Assembly: GCA_002336105.1 (NCBI GenBank)
Contig: DDEQ01000034.1
Coordinates: forward strand, 93,851-157,850
DNA from: Chthonomonas sp. UBA1950
GTDB taxonomy: Bacteria; Armatimonadota; Fimbriimonadia; Fimbriimonadales; Fimbriimonadaceae
Reading direction: 5' to 3'
Length of the DNA: 64,000 nucleotides
The first letter of the stretch is position 1. The number at the start of each line of letters is the position of its first letter. The translations under genes were made by a program, and so were the position numbers. Below the pieces are notes generated by a model. It had not been told where the DNA came from and searched no databases. It saw only the letters and a program-made list of their open reading frames with translations. This document shows positions 1 through 10,158 of the stretch, piece by piece.

Positions 1-2
1 AA

Positions 3-1892
3 GGCGTAATTAGCGAACTCGCTGGAAAGCACACGCGTGGACTGCGTCGATCACCTTACGCACTTCTCGAAGATTCCATTTACACAGTCCTCATGCAGCT
101 GAGGTCGAGCGGAAAATCGAGAGAGCAAATCGGAATCTGGCATCAGAATCCAAGTGCGTTACGCGCGCGATGGGACGAAGTAATAACCTCAGCTATCAAA
201 CCCAAAGTGATCGAGGAACTGCGCAGAAGTCCAGAAACAGACTGGATAAAGCAAATGAAGGCTGCCCATAAATCAGTCGGTGAGAAGATTCCTGCTTGGC
301 TGAGCCCAGCCTTCGACGACGAAACAAACGAAGAAGCGCTTTACCAGTCTCTTGGGCTTGTCCAATTAGCAATAGAGGCGTGGTGGCGGTTCGATCAGCA
401 TCAGTTCGAACTTCAAGCTCTCGACTTTTCTGAACTCGAGTCACGAGCGGTGCGACTGATGGAACGTAGCGAGGTCACTCGTAATCGCATTCGAGAGCAA
501 TACAAAGTTCTGATGATTGACGAAGCTCAAGACGTGAATCCAGTTCAGTATCAACTTCTTGACCGTCTCGGAATTGATAACCAAATGCGCGTTGGAGACC
601 GGCAGCAATCGATCTATGGATTTCGTCAGGCTGACGTAAAGCTCTTCTCTCAACGAATCGAAACCGAAGGTGCCAGAAAGCTCACCAAAAACTATCGTTC
701 TGATGAAGGAATCCTACTCTTCATCGACGATCTTTTCGGAAAGATTTGGTCGCAAGACTATCAACCGATGGTCCCGCTTCCCGATTCGCTCGACATCGAA
801 GATGAACCTATTCGCCCAATCGAAGGAGTCGAACTTTGGCGACATTCAGCAAAGGACCTTGACGTACCCGCACAGAATATTCGACGACTTATCTCGGATG
901 GCACGTCACCCAAAGATATCTGCGTCCTCGTTCGAGACGGGTTTGCCGCAGGGCGTTACTATGACGCCCTCGAAAAGGCGGGCATCGAGAGTCGAATCGC
1001 AGGCGGCTCCGATCGGTTTTATACTCGGCTTGAGGTTCGCGACCTAGCTAATACGCTGACAGCCTTAGCCGATCCATTTGATAACTTTGCGATGCTCTGT
1101 TGTTTGAGAAGTCCAATGGCTAACCTTAGCTTGGACGCAGTGTTCTCGCTGGCGAAGCAAGAGCAACCGGTTATTCGAGCCCTAGAGAAGTTTATAAGCC
1201 CTGTTGAATCTGACCAACCCAAGTTGGCACGATTCCGGACTTGGTTTGAGCCATTGAGCCGCTACGCAGACCGCCTAAGCGCATGGGAGGTTCTGTCTCA
1301 GGTGCTGAGCGAATCAGATTATCTGGTTCAAATTGCCACGCGTCCCGACGCTCAACAATTGCTCGCTAATGTTCGAAAGCTGTTGACCCTCGCCACTCAA
1401 GAACCAGAGATGGGTCCAAGAGAATATGCAGACCAGATACGAGAGGTTCAAGCATTACAACACAAAGAAGGAGATGCTCCTGCCGGTGCCGAGGATGCAG
1501 ATGTGGTGACGATCATGACCATCCACAAAGCAAAGGGGCTAGAGTATCCGGTGATTGTTCTCGGGCAAACAGATAAGCCACTACAACCCAAAACCCGTGA
1601 CTTACTCATCGAATCGCGCCAAGGATTGATTGCGACCAAATATAGCAAAGGCCAGAGCATTTACCATCGGTTTCTCGCCGAAACCGCAAAGGATCGTGGG
1701 GTAGAAGAGGAACTCCGTGTCCTTTATGTCGCGCTCACCAGGGCAGAGCGTAAGCTTTGCATCTCTATCGACCCGGAATCCTCGAAAGACACTTTCTCAA
1801 GGCGTATCAACAACGCTCTCGGCAAGAACCTTCCTCCTGGAATTATCGTGCGAGACTCGCTAAAACCTAAAACTACTTCGCAAGAAGACTGA
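3..1892 (+). CDS. UvrD/Rep superfamily I DNA helicase, 5' end cut by the window
   Basis: ATP-dependent 3'-5' DNA helicase of the UvrD/AddA type, acting in DNA repair or recombination. The reading frame is open to the first base, so the first visible ATG (93) is probably internal and the Walker A motif lies outside the window. Visible motifs: DEAQD (motif II, near 518), GDRQQSIYGFR (III, near 595), NYRSDEG (IV, near 690), TIHKAKGLEYPVIVLG (V, near 1520) and LYVALTRAE (VI, near 1720). The protein ends about 45 residues after motif VI, so no RecB-type nuclease domain follows. Its stop overlaps the convergent SNF2 gene by 20 bp. Which UvrD subfamily it belongs to, and whether it has a defence role, cannot be told from this half. 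Confidence 0.9.
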   Translation, partial: GVISELAGKHTRGLRRSPYALLEDSIYTVLMQLRSSGKSREQIGIWHQNPSALRARWDEVITSAIKPKVIEELRRSPETDWIKQMKAAHKSVGEKIPAWLSPAFDDETNEEALYQSLGLVQLAIEAWWRFDQHQFELQALDFSELESRAVRLMERSEVTRNRIREQYKVLMIDEAQDVNPVQYQLLDRLGIDNQMRVGDRQQSIYGFRQADVKLFSQRIETEGARKLTKNYRSDEGILLFIDDLFGKIWSQDYQPMVPLPDSLDIEDEPIRPIEGVELWRHSAKDLDVPAQNIRRLISDGTSPKDICVLVRDGFAAGRYYDALEKAGIESRIAGGSDRFYTRLEVRDLANTLTALADPFDNFAMLCCLRSPMANLSLDAVFSLAKQEQPVIRALEKFISPVESDQPKLARFRTWFEPLSRYADRLSAWEVLSQVLSESDYLVQIATRPDAQQLLANVRKLLTLATQEPEMGPREYADQIREVQALQHKEGDAPAGAEDADVVTIMTIHKAKGLEYPVIVLGQTDKPLQPKTRDLLIESRQGLIATKYSKGQSIYHRFLAETAKDRGVEEELRVLYVALTRAERKLCISIDPESSKDTFSRRINNALGKNLPPGIIVRDSLKPKTTSQED

Positions 1893-4800
1893 GAACATCG
1901 TCAGTCGAGAGAGTGTCAACTGGGTCGGCATTAGGATCGAGAATCGACCCTGCAAGCTGTGATTTACGGACTTGCAGGTCGATGATTCTTTCTTCTACAG
2001 TGTCCGCCGCAACCAGCTTAAACACAAAGACCTTCTTGTTCTGCCCAATACGGTGAGCGCGATCTGTGGCCTGGTTTTCAACGGCAGGATTCCACCACGG
2101 GTCGTAATGAATTACGGTATCCGCAGTAGTCAAGTTCAGCCCAGTACCTCCCGCCCGCAAACTAATCAGGAATAACGGCACTTCCCCACTTTGGAATCGA
2201 GTGACAGGCGTCTCCCTATCAACAGTGTCTCCACTAATTCGAACCCACTCTAGGTTTGCCTCTCGTAATCGTTCTTCGATCAGGTCGAGCATACTTGTGA
2301 ACTGCGAAAAGATCAGAATTCGTCGATCTTCTTGCCTAAGCTCATGCAGCATCTCCAAGAGTCGGTCGAGTTTCACTGATCCGCTTTCCGACTCCGATTT
2401 CGTCAGTTTAGGATCACAACAGACCTGCCTCAGCTTCAGCAGAGCATCTAGAACTTCAATTCGACTCTTGGCCAGCCCTTTGCCCGAGAACAACTTGCGA
2501 ATGCGGTCATCCATCGCTAACCGGATCGACTCATAAAGGTCTCTTTGAGCTCCTTCGAGTTCAATTCGCTCAATCATTTCGGTCTTTTCCGGCAACTCCT
2601 TTGCTACAACAGACTTGGTTCTTCGTAAGATGAAGGGTTTTACGCGACTAATAAGCCGTTCCCTAGTTGCCTGATCATTTTCAGCCTCAATTGGCTTTGC
2701 GAACTTCTGCTTGAATTCAGAGATGCCACCCAAAAAGCCAGGCATGAGGATGTTGAACTGCGACCAAAGCTCAATCAAATTGTTCTCAATCGGTGTTCCA
2801 GTGAGACAGAGTCGATGATGCGCATTCAGTTTTCCGGCAGCTTGTGCGACCGAAGTATTTGAGTTCTTCAAATACTGTGCCTCGTCAAAGACAACCATAT
2901 GCAGATCGAGGTCTTTAAACAGTTCTACATCTCTTGCTAGCAACGAATAACTAGTGACAATGACATCGATTTCTGCAAATGAATCAGACTCCCGATTTCT
3001 CACAAGCCCGTGGTGAACCTTGGCCGATAGATTTGGGGCAAATCGAGAAATCTCGTGTCGCCAGTTTGGAAGGGTGCTCGTTGGAGCTACGATCAGGACC
3101 GGTGACTTCATCCGACCAGAAGCCTTTTCGATGCTCACGTGAGCAAGGGTTTGGACCGTCTTACCTAACCCCATGTCGTCGGCTAGTATCCCACCGAACC
3201 CGAATCGTCTCAAGAACTGAAGCCACGCGACTCCCTGTTCTTGGTATTTCCTCAATGTCCCGTTAAAGGTATCAGGAAGTTGAACAGGTTCAAGCGAATC
3301 AAATCCTCGTAGACTCCTTTTCAGTTCTTCGATATCGCGGGGGAGCTTGAAACCACCTGTTTCGATTGCCGCGAGCATCGCAGTCGGAACTTTCTTCTTT
3401 TCCTCCCACTTCTCGACACCACCAAAAAGCTCCGTTAAAACTTCGAGTGCAGGTCGGAGCCGATCTGCACGAATTTCAAGTAACCGACCATCGGGGAGTT
3501 GTGGAAATACGCGAATGTCGGCATCAGCACTCTTTTCCAGACCGCCTAACTCTAAGAACTGGCGAACAGCCTCAACCAAGATCGGCTTCATGTCGAGTCT
3601 GACGCCATCGACGTCAACCCCTAGTGAAATCGAGAACCAGCTGATACCTTCCTTTTTAAGGTTGAAATCCCAACTGTACTTGTCGTGAGCGACGATTTCG
3701 ATTGGGGCGTCGGATTCGATCTTCCAACCTTTAGATCGTAAATAGGGCACTGTTTCGCCCAGAAATCGGTACAAAGCCGGGTGACTTTCCCGCTTGGGGC
3801 CGTCTACTTCCGAGGAGAACGCGAAGCTTCCGAGCGGGAGGTTGAAATTAAGGGACGAAGGGATGTTCTCCATCGGCACCCAACCACGCTCGACAAGAAA
3901 CTGACCAGCCTCACGCTCGATATCTGTGTCGCGTTCGATCTGAATTAGTTCCTCTCCAGTCCAGATTGGCTTCGAAAGATCGACCTCAGCATATCGGTAA
4001 CGAAATGGGTAAGCAACTGGCCCGTAATCAAAAGTGAGATTGGCGATATGAAGTGAGAGTCTAGACTCGGTTTGCGGTTTCTTTGAGACTCCAGAATCTC
4101 TTGTCGCATCCTGTTTGGTTATGGTGAGCTTGATCTGAGGAGCATCGCAAATCACGCGCAGATCACTCAACGATTTCGGTAAAGCTGCACTTACTTCGCT
4201 GCCGAGCGCCTCTATTCGCCTCCTAACAGCGGCAGATTCTGCGGCACTAATCGTGGGGCCGGCTAAGAACGTCTGGATGAACTCAGCCGATTCGGCAGTT
4301 TCAATCACCCCGCACAAATTCAGTTCGGGATCGACATAGTACAGCGGCTCCGTGGGGATGACAACTAGCCCGACGCCAGCCAACCCAGGCGATTGCGAAC
4401 CATCTGGGTTGGTAGTCCAAGTTGGTTTTGCTTCCCTTGGTTGCCCTAATCTCAAAGGCTCTGATTCGGGATCAGACCAATAGCATCGCCCGGTGGAAAT
4501 CATCTTGGCAAGATAGATGGAAGCTTCCGCGCCTGAAAGCCGGTATTGGTCTCCTGCGTACCCAACATTGATCGCCGTCTTGTGCAGTCCAAGGCAAATG
4601 TTTTTGTCGATTGGCCGTACATAGTTCGGCCACTTGGGACTATACGACCCCGAGACCCTAAACTTGCTCTGAGCACCAAATTTTCCGTCTGGTCCTACTC
4701 TGCAAGATACTAACCGAACCGTAATGTGCGTTTTATGGTGGTTCTCAACAGACTCAATGATGTAAATCAGCCTATGTGTAATTTGGTCTGGAAACTCATT

Positions 4801-5163
4801 AACGGTTGAGTCTGCCACTGCCTCAAGTTCCTTGATCCACTCCACAAGCTCGTGGCTCATTTCCTGAACAGGTGGTTTAGCCGTCTTTCGAAGCTTGTAG
4901 AAATCAATAAGGACCGCTGCAACATGCTTACAGTTCTGCTTGACAGGGCACGTGCAGGCGCCCTTGATGCTCCATCCGCGTTTGATCTGCTCAAGAACAA
5001 TCCGTTGGTTGTATGAGTTACCTTGATTCCCCCGAACCGTTCCAACGAGAGCATCACGATTGAGCATCACCTGCATCACCCTTCCTTCGGCAACATAGAC
5101 TGCCGCAAGGTTAAGAGTGTCCGTCGTAAAGTAATGCTGGAGCGTTTCGTAGGTTAACGACAT
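1873..5163 (-). CDS. SNF2-family helicase with N-terminal SWIM zinc finger
   Basis: Large (about 1,096 residues) Swi2/Snf2 DNA translocase. An N-terminal SWIM zinc finger is visible as C72-x-C74...C80-x-H82 (CTCPVKQNCKH, numbered from the upstream TTG). A long unassigned middle follows, then the ATPase core: DDMGLGKT (motif I) near residue 663, DEAQ (II) near 760, LTGTPIENN (III), and the C-terminal lobe ending in DRAHRIGQ (VI) near 1040. Such HepA/RapA-like proteins remodel protein-DNA or transcription complexes. I prefer ATG 5163; a TTG two codons upstream (5169) is also in frame, and no clear ribosome site decides. It is convergent with the UvrD gene, which may be coincidence. Confidence 0.92.
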   Translation of the reverse strand: MSLTYETLQHYFTTDTLNLAAVYVAEGRVMQVMLNRDALVGTVRGNQGNSYNQRIVLEQIKRGWSIKGACTCPVKQNCKHVAAVLIDFYKLRKTAKPPVQEMSHELVEWIKELEAVADSTVNEFPDQITHRLIYIIESVENHHKTHITVRLVSCRVGPDGKFGAQSKFRVSGSYSPKWPNYVRPIDKNICLGLHKTAINVGYAGDQYRLSGAEASIYLAKMISTGRCYWSDPESEPLRLGQPREAKPTWTTNPDGSQSPGLAGVGLVVIPTEPLYYVDPELNLCGVIETAESAEFIQTFLAGPTISAAESAAVRRRIEALGSEVSAALPKSLSDLRVICDAPQIKLTITKQDATRDSGVSKKPQTESRLSLHIANLTFDYGPVAYPFRYRYAEVDLSKPIWTGEELIQIERDTDIEREAGQFLVERGWVPMENIPSSLNFNLPLGSFAFSSEVDGPKRESHPALYRFLGETVPYLRSKGWKIESDAPIEIVAHDKYSWDFNLKKEGISWFSISLGVDVDGVRLDMKPILVEAVRQFLELGGLEKSADADIRVFPQLPDGRLLEIRADRLRPALEVLTELFGGVEKWEEKKKVPTAMLAAIETGGFKLPRDIEELKRSLRGFDSLEPVQLPDTFNGTLRKYQEQGVAWLQFLRRFGFGGILADDMGLGKTVQTLAHVSIEKASGRMKSPVLIVAPTSTLPNWRHEISRFAPNLSAKVHHGLVRNRESDSFAEIDVIVTSYSLLARDVELFKDLDLHMVVFDEAQYLKNSNTSVAQAAGKLNAHHRLCLTGTPIENNLIELWSQFNILMPGFLGGISEFKQKFAKPIEAENDQATRERLISRVKPFILRRTKSVVAKELPEKTEMIERIELEGAQRDLYESIRLAMDDRIRKLFSGKGLAKSRIEVLDALLKLRQVCCDPKLTKSESESGSVKLDRLLEMLHELRQEDRRILIFSQFTSMLDLIEERLREANLEWVRISGDTVDRETPVTRFQSGEVPLFLISLRAGGTGLNLTTADTVIHYDPWWNPAVENQATDRAHRIGQNKKVFVFKLVAADTVEERIIDLQVRKSQLAGSILDPNADPVDTLSTDDVLSLLAK

Positions 5164-5264
5164 CGCCAAACTTTGAGACTACTTGGATAAGTGATCGAAA
5201 AGGAAGTGTCGGGACAAAAAACTGATCAAGGCTTAATCTGATTTGTCAAACTACAGATCAAACC

Positions 5265-5792
5265 ATGCAACCCATCTATTGGATAAGCGGCCCTCCCGCA
5301 GCAGGAAAAACCACACTTTCGGTCGCCCTGCTCAACCACTTCGACCTTGGATTCCACCTTGAAGTAGACGACATCCGAAATATGGTCAAATCCGGCATGG
5401 CAGACTCTGTTCCCTGGACGGAAGAGACTGAGCGGCAGTTTCAGGTGGCAGAAAAGGCGGTCTGTTCAATAGCCTCAACCTACCAAGACAATGGTTTCGC
5501 GGTTGTTGTCGATCACTGTCGCAATCTTCCAAGGGTATCCAAGGTCATTGATGAAGGTCTGCCGAATCGACACGTCGTTAAGATTTGCCTGCTACCTGCG
5601 CTGGAAGAGAACCTGCAACGAAACTCAAAGCGAACCAACAAATCGTTTGATCCCGAAATCCTTGTCGAAACAATTCGGTTCGTCCATAACCGGATGCGCC
5701 AGGAAGTTTCAGATGGATGGCTATTACTAGACAATACTTCGATGTCTACCGAGGAAACAGTCAAGAGAATTCTTGACCATCAAAACTTGTAA
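5265..5792 (+). CDS. P-loop kinase/ATPase (AAA_33 or zeta-toxin-like)
   Basis: Small 175-residue P-loop protein. Walker A GPPAAGKTT lies at residues 8-16. The acidic LEVDDIRNM segment near residue 35 sits where small kinases bind substrate, and VVVDHCRN near 80 could be the Walker B strand. The size and layout match predicted kinases of the AAA_33/zeta group, which phosphorylate small molecules or nucleotide sugars; the substrate cannot be read here. No antitoxin-like partner lies beside it, so a zeta-toxin role is not supported. The last 13 bp overlap the convergent barrel-protein gene. Confidence 0.7.
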   Translation: MQPIYWISGPPAAGKTTLSVALLNHFDLGFHLEVDDIRNMVKSGMADSVPWTEETERQFQVAEKAVCSIASTYQDNGFAVVVDHCRNLPRVSKVIDEGLPNRHVVKICLLPALEENLQRNSKRTNKSFDPEILVETIRFVHNRMRQEVSDGWLLLDNTSMSTEETVKRILDHQNL

Positions 5793-6664
5793 CGCATTCC
5801 CAAACTGATATCGAAAAGCTTGCCGTCGAGATAACGAAGCCAAGGCTCAAAAGTCACGCCTTGACAGACAAAAATGCTTCCAGTGAATCGATAGAAGTCT
5901 TTTCTGTCGGGGCTCTGCCGAGTCCACCCGACACTAAATGACTGATATTTCGACGGCGTGGAGGTGAACGAAACGTCAAACAATCCCATGTCTTGAACAC
6001 CCGCGACATCAGAATTTTTCAGCAACACATATTCAGCTTTAGAAGAAAAGATGCCATTTCTGCGAGAGACATCTAGCCCGTAAGCTTGTTGCCATCCAGC
6101 CCGACGACCAGGCGCCTCAAACGACGGTCTCACGAGTCCGAGAGACGTTCCGACCGCCCCAATGTGGTGACCGACAGCGATACTGACCCCGTAAGATTTT
6201 CGACCAACACGTCCGGAAACGCCTCGCTGCCATCCATCTCCACCATCGAACAATGCCGCTGCTACCGGCAAACCCTCGACAATCAGATTTGTGTCTGCAC
6301 GTGCCGCAATCGCACTTTCGTGGATAAACGTGCCTGCGCCGAAGGGTATGTACTGCTTTCCTAGACGCCAAACGCCTTCGTCTTCAACATAGATTTCGTC
6401 GAGGAGATCAGCGTCATTGTCACTCGGAATCCGCTCTAATCGTTGAGCCAAATATGCTTTGAGACCGGGCTCCAAGTACAAGGTAAAGCTAAACAAACTT
6501 GGCCGACCCAGCGGATCAAATAGCCTAAGCGTTGAATTATGCCCTGTTCGGGACCAGTAGCTGATCGTGAGATCGCCTTTGAAGCGAACGTCAGGAATCT
6601 GCGCGAAACTAGCGCAGACCCATAGCCAGACGATCAATACCAGCCCGGTACGAAATTTCATCAC
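5780..6664 (-). CDS. Predicted outer-membrane beta-barrel protein
   Basis: 294 residues of unknown function. A signal peptide is clear: MMKFRTGLVLIVWLWVCASFA, probably cut after Ala. The rest alternates polar and aromatic residues (for example FSLTLYLEP-like strands and GRKSYGVSIAVGHHIG) and ends in Phe (LGMRYKF), a typical C-terminus for a barrel recognised by the outer-membrane assembly machinery. Its ATG overlaps the hisS stop as ATGA, so it is probably translated by coupling from the hisS message. The family is not recognised; porin-like or phosphate-selective-porin-like structure is inferred from composition only. Confidence 0.6.
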   Translation of the reverse strand: MMKFRTGLVLIVWLWVCASFAQIPDVRFKGDLTISYWSRTGHNSTLRLFDPLGRPSLFSFTLYLEPGLKAYLAQRLERIPSDNDADLLDEIYVEDEGVWRLGKQYIPFGAGTFIHESAIAARADTNLIVEGLPVAAALFDGGDGWQRGVSGRVGRKSYGVSIAVGHHIGAVGTSLGLVRPSFEAPGRRAGWQQAYGLDVSRRNGIFSSKAEYVLLKNSDVAGVQDMGLFDVSFTSTPSKYQSFSVGWTRQSPDRKDFYRFTGSIFVCQGVTFEPWLRYLDGKLFDISLGMRYKF

Positions 6665-7923
6665 GCTCCAACTTTGCTTGATGTGACCTCACGAAGGGCT
6701 TGTTCAATCTGAACCTCGGTCTGATCACTCGTCGCCAGGCTCCTTATCTGTACAGTCCCCTTGGATAGTTCGTCACTACCAACGATCAAGGCATATTCGG
6801 CACCCGAACGATCAGCCTGCCGAAGTTGTGATTTCAAGCTTCGAACATCAGGATCGGTGGTCACTTTTAGGCCAGCACCGCGAAACTCCCTGGCTAGTCT
6901 GAGAACGGTTGTTTCTGCATCTGGCGTTGCGGCGATTGCAAACACATCAGGCTTATAAGCCGAGACTTGCAAACCATTGGCTTCCATCGCAAGCAAGATG
7001 CGCTCAATTCCCATGCCGAATCCGACGCTTGGAGTTGCTGAGCCACCGATTGCTTTGATGAGATTGTCATATCGTCCGCCACCGAAAATAGATAAGCCTT
7101 CGAGCGAAGGCGAAACTCCCTCAAAGACCGTCTCCGTGTAATAGTCCAGGCCTCGAACGACCATCGGATCGACGATATAACTCACTCCAGCATCAGTCAA
7201 TAGCTGTTGCAGCTTATCAAATCTGGCTTTCGACTCGTCTTCGAGGAATTCAAGGATGGATGGAACACCAACTAGAGCCTTCTTTGCATCTTCGTCTTTG
7301 GAATCAAGAAGCCCAAGGGGGTTCTTGCGAGCTTTGTCTTGCGCTTCAGTCGTCTGGTCTCGTAGCCATGATTCGACGTGCGACAGAATGACTTCTCGAT
7401 ACTTAGCCCTAGCCTCTGACCGACCGATAGAGTTGATTGTCGTGACAAGGTCTGCAACTCCGAGGGACTTTGCTGCGGTAGCTGCAATCTCGATCACTTC
7501 TGCATCGGCTTGCACTCCGGTCGCACCTATCAGCTCAATTCCCGCTTGATGAGCTTGGCGAAGTCGTCCGCGACCTGGTCGGTTGTACCGAAAGAACGAA
7601 ACAAAATAGAAAAGCCTTTGGATAACACCTTGAGGGCAGAGTCCGTGTTCAATGACCGCTCGCATCACGCTCGCCGTTCCCTCGGGCCTGAGCGCGAGAT
7701 TCCGTCCACCTTTGTCGACGAACTCGTACATCTCCTTCGTAACGATGTCGCTTGTCTCACCGGAAGTTCTGATGAACAGATCTCGATCTTCGAATATTGG
7801 AGTGCGAATTTCTCGGTAGCCGTAGCTCGCCGCTAGTGCACCAAACACATGCTCTACATGCTGCCACCGGTTAATGTCGTCGGGCAGAATGTCTGCAGTT
7901 CCTCTTGGGGCTTGGTAGGGCAT
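6661..7923 (-). CDS. hisS: Histidyl-tRNA synthetase
   Basis: Class II aminoacyl-tRNA synthetase charging tRNA-His in the cytoplasm. At 420 residues it has the normal bacterial length. Seen: N-terminal YQAPRGTADILPDD, motif 2 LRPEGTASVMRA near residue 77, the histidine-binding segment GLDYYTETVFE near 262, motif 3 GFGMGIERILLAME near 305, and a C-terminal anticodon-binding domain with YALIVGSDEL. It lies in a leftward run after the YiiD-type thioesterase and its stop overlaps the start of the next gene by 4 bp. No T-box leader is apparent in the short gap upstream. Confidence 0.97.
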   Translation of the reverse strand: MPYQAPRGTADILPDDINRWQHVEHVFGALAASYGYREIRTPIFEDRDLFIRTSGETSDIVTKEMYEFVDKGGRNLALRPEGTASVMRAVIEHGLCPQGVIQRLFYFVSFFRYNRPGRGRLRQAHQAGIELIGATGVQADAEVIEIAATAAKSLGVADLVTTINSIGRSEARAKYREVILSHVESWLRDQTTEAQDKARKNPLGLLDSKDEDAKKALVGVPSILEFLEDESKARFDKLQQLLTDAGVSYIVDPMVVRGLDYYTETVFEGVSPSLEGLSIFGGGRYDNLIKAIGGSATPSVGFGMGIERILLAMEANGLQVSAYKPDVFAIAATPDAETTVLRLAREFRGAGLKVTTDPDVRSLKSQLRQADRSGAEYALIVGSDELSKGTVQIRSLATSDQTEVQIEQALREVTSSKVGA

Positions 7924-7939
7924 TCCTCTATTGTGGCAC

Positions 7940-8386
7940 CTAAGAGTGATGCATCAGGGCTACGAAGTAACCCTCAAATGTGGCGCAGAGGTTCTGATTT
8001 GATGTCACCTCTGATCGAAGAATTAATCTTGCGCTCCCCCGCCGATTAAGTGTTCTTAGAAACTTCTCCCAATCTGCAGGTTCAGGTTGACGGGTTAGAG
8101 ATCGAAAAGGTTCTGAAACCGGTTCTAGGTATTTCACTGAGTTCTCGCTGATGACTAGGCGCGGAGAAAGCTCAATATCCTTCAGGGCCGAGAACAGCCA
8201 GCCCCAGGCGGAAAGAGTCGCCAAATTTGAAATACTGCCACCAAACGCGGTCTGTCGATGATTGAGGTTTGGCGCGAGCGGAGCCTCAATCTCAAAATCT
8301 GGCAGACATCGCAAAACCTTGACTTCCATGAAACGCGCAACCGGCATCGCCACATGGAGATATTCAGTAGTCTGCTCGGGTGTCAT
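7940..8386 (-). CDS. YiiD C-terminal-type thioesterase-fold protein
   Basis: 148-residue hotdog-fold protein matching the C-terminal domain of E. coli YiiD (putative thioesterase). The tell-tale segments are YLHVAMPVARFMEV at the N-terminus, APLAPNLNHRQTAFGGS near residue 38 and the long helix LATLSAWGWLF. Here the domain stands alone, without the GNAT domain found in YiiD. It would act on acyl-CoA or acyl-carrier thioesters, but the substrate is unknown. It starts 3 bp after the hemolysin III stop and ends 16 bp before hisS, so it is probably co-transcribed with both. Confidence 0.75.
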   Translation of the reverse strand: MTPEQTTEYLHVAMPVARFMEVKVLRCLPDFEIEAPLAPNLNHRQTAFGGSISNLATLSAWGWLFSALKDIELSPRLVISENSVKYLEPVSEPFRSLTRQPEPADWEKFLRTLNRRGSARLILRSEVTSNQNLCATFEGYFVALMHHS

Positions 8387-8389
8387 TTC

Positions 8390-9034
8390 CTAAATACGAG
8401 CCACATAGGTGTACATCAAGAAGAAGTGGCAAATACTGCCGCCCAAAACGAATAGATGCCAGAGATCGTGTGCACTAAACTTGCCGGGGATGAGGTGCGG
8501 TTTGTCTAGAGCGTAGATGAGAGCACCGACCGTGTAAATCACACCACCTGCTAAGAGCCAGTTCACCGCGTAACTCGGCCAGTTGCTCGAAATGTAGTCA
8601 AGCGCGCCGACGGCCATCCAGCCCATCACAATGTACAAAACCAGGTTAAGAGCCGAAGGAAACTTCTTAAGGAAGATTGTTCCAAGAATTCCGATGGCGG
8701 CACACAAACCCTGAAGGCTAAGCAATATCCAACCTACGCGAGGGCCTAATGCCAACACACAAACAGGGACATAGGTGCCAGAAATGAGCAGATATATCCC
8801 CATGTGATCGAATTTACGTAGCACCCGAACAATCTTCTCTTGAACGTTCAAGGAGTGATACAAAGCGCTCGCAGTGTACAAGCCGATGAGAGCAAAACCG
8901 TAAACGCTAAATGCAATCGTTTTCCGTGTCTCCCCAGCGGACATCGCTAGAAGAATCACTATTCCTAGGAGCGAAAGTGCGACACCTACCCAATGCGATA
9001 GACCACAAAACGGCTCTTTGATTTTTCTTAGCAT
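8390..9034 (-). CDS. Hemolysin III family (PAQR-like) membrane protein
   Basis: 214 residues with about seven hydrophobic segments. The family signature is clear: N-terminal PFCGLSHWVGVALS, then TASALYHSL near residue 57, FDHMGIYLLISGTYVP near 85-100, and a C-terminal SAHDLWHLFVLGGSICHF. These conserved Ser, Asp and His residues form the zinc site in the PAQR superfamily. Bacterial members (YqfA, YplQ) are linked to membrane lipid homeostasis; the hemolysin name is historical. It lies downstream of mnmA with a 56-bp gap. Confidence 0.9.
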   Translation of the reverse strand: MLRKIKEPFCGLSHWVGVALSLLGIVILLAMSAGETRKTIAFSVYGFALIGLYTASALYHSLNVQEKIVRVLRKFDHMGIYLLISGTYVPVCVLALGPRVGWILLSLQGLCAAIGILGTIFLKKFPSALNLVLYIVMGWMAVGALDYISSNWPSYAVNWLLAGGVIYTVGALIYALDKPHLIPGKFSAHDLWHLFVLGGSICHFFLMYTYVARI

Positions 9035-9090
9035 CTGCTCATAGTGTACAGGTATCTACACTGAAACCTTAAGATAGGGACTAACGACTT

Positions 9091-10158
9091 CTACGAGGCG
9101 ATGATCCCGCCAGCGACGACAGTTTGACCGCGATAAGCCACCGCTATCTGTCCTGGCGTTACTGCTCGGACGGGCTTCTTGAAAACCAATCTTGGGCGAT
9201 CACCACCGATCAGTTTCGCTGGCTGAGCAGACATGTTATATCGAATCTTAGCTAGAACATTCTCTTCTGGGGATTCCGGTTCAAGCCAGTGCAAGTCACT
9301 TAGCGCCACTTCATTTTCAAGCAATGCTTCAGAGTCACCTACCGTCACTTTGCTACTCGCCGGGTCTAGTTTTAAAACAAACAATGGCTTTCTCGCCGAG
9401 ACGCCAATTCCCTTTCGTTGCCCAATCGTAAAGGAGGCGATTCCGTCGTGTTCGCCAACGACTCGTCCGTCCTTGTCTACGATTTCACCTTTGTTAAAGA
9501 TCTCGGGTCTCGCTTTCCTTAGGAATTCGCTGTAGCCGCCCGCTTCGCTCACAAAACAGATTTCCTGTGAGTCGGGTTTGTCTGCTAGATGGAGTCCGAG
9601 AGACTTTGCGAGATCGCGAACATAGGCTTTACTTGGCATTTCTCCCATGGGGAATAAGGTGTGCCTGAGCTGATCCTGACCAAGCATGTAAAGCACGTAA
9701 CTCTGGTCCTTATCTTGAGCTCGCGACTTCATCAATCGATATCGCTCTTCAACTTGGCGAATTCTGGCGTAGTGCCCAGTAACCAGTTTATCGCAACCGA
9801 GTTCATGCATTTTCTGCAGGAGGATCTCAAACTTGACGTGTCGGTTACATTGAACACAAGGATTTGGAGTTCGTCCCGCCGCATATTCGTTCACAAAGTT
9901 CTCGATGACCGACTGACGAAATTCCTCACGGAAGTTCATCACGTAATGCGGGATATCCAGCACTCGCGCTACTCGGCGCGCGTCTTCGACAGCGCCAAGC
10001 GAGCAACACCCGGCATGACGAGGATCAGTCTGACTTTCCTGCCAGATCTGCATTGTAAGCCCAATAACGTTGAAGCCGCGCTTTTTCATGAGCGCGGCCG
10101 CAACGCTACTGTCAACGCCGCCAGACATGGCGACCAAGACAGTCGGTTTATTTGCCAT
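9091..10158 (-). CDS. mnmA: tRNA-uridine 2-sulfurtransferase MnmA
   Basis: Forms 2-thiouridine at wobble position 34 of tRNA-Lys, -Glu and -Gln. 355 residues, normal length. The PP-loop [10 protein letters not shown] is at residues 10-19, [12 protein letters not shown] near 99 carries the first catalytic cysteine, GHYARI follows near 128, and SQEICFV near 198 carries the second. The start overlaps the VKOR-DsbA gene by 11 bp, which suggests translational coupling. The tRNA-Glu(UUC) gene at 20.2 kb would be one of its substrates. Confidence 0.97.
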   Translation of the reverse strand: MANKPTVLVAMSGGVDSSVAAALMKKRGFNVIGLTMQIWQESQTDPRHAGCCSLGAVEDARRVARVLDIPHYVMNFREEFRQSVIENFVNEYAAGRTPNPCVQCNRHVKFEILLQKMHELGCDKLVTGHYARIRQVEERYRLMKSRAQDKDQSYVLYMLGQDQLRHTLFPMGEMPSKAYVRDLAKSLGLHLADKPDSQEICFVSEAGGYSEFLRKARPEIFNKGEIVDKDGRVVGEHDGIASFTIGQRKGIGVSARKPLFVLKLDPASSKVTVGDSEALLENEVALSDLHWLEPESPEENVLAKIRYNMSAQPAKLIGGDRPRLVFKKPVRAVTPGQIAVAYRGQTVVAGGIIAS

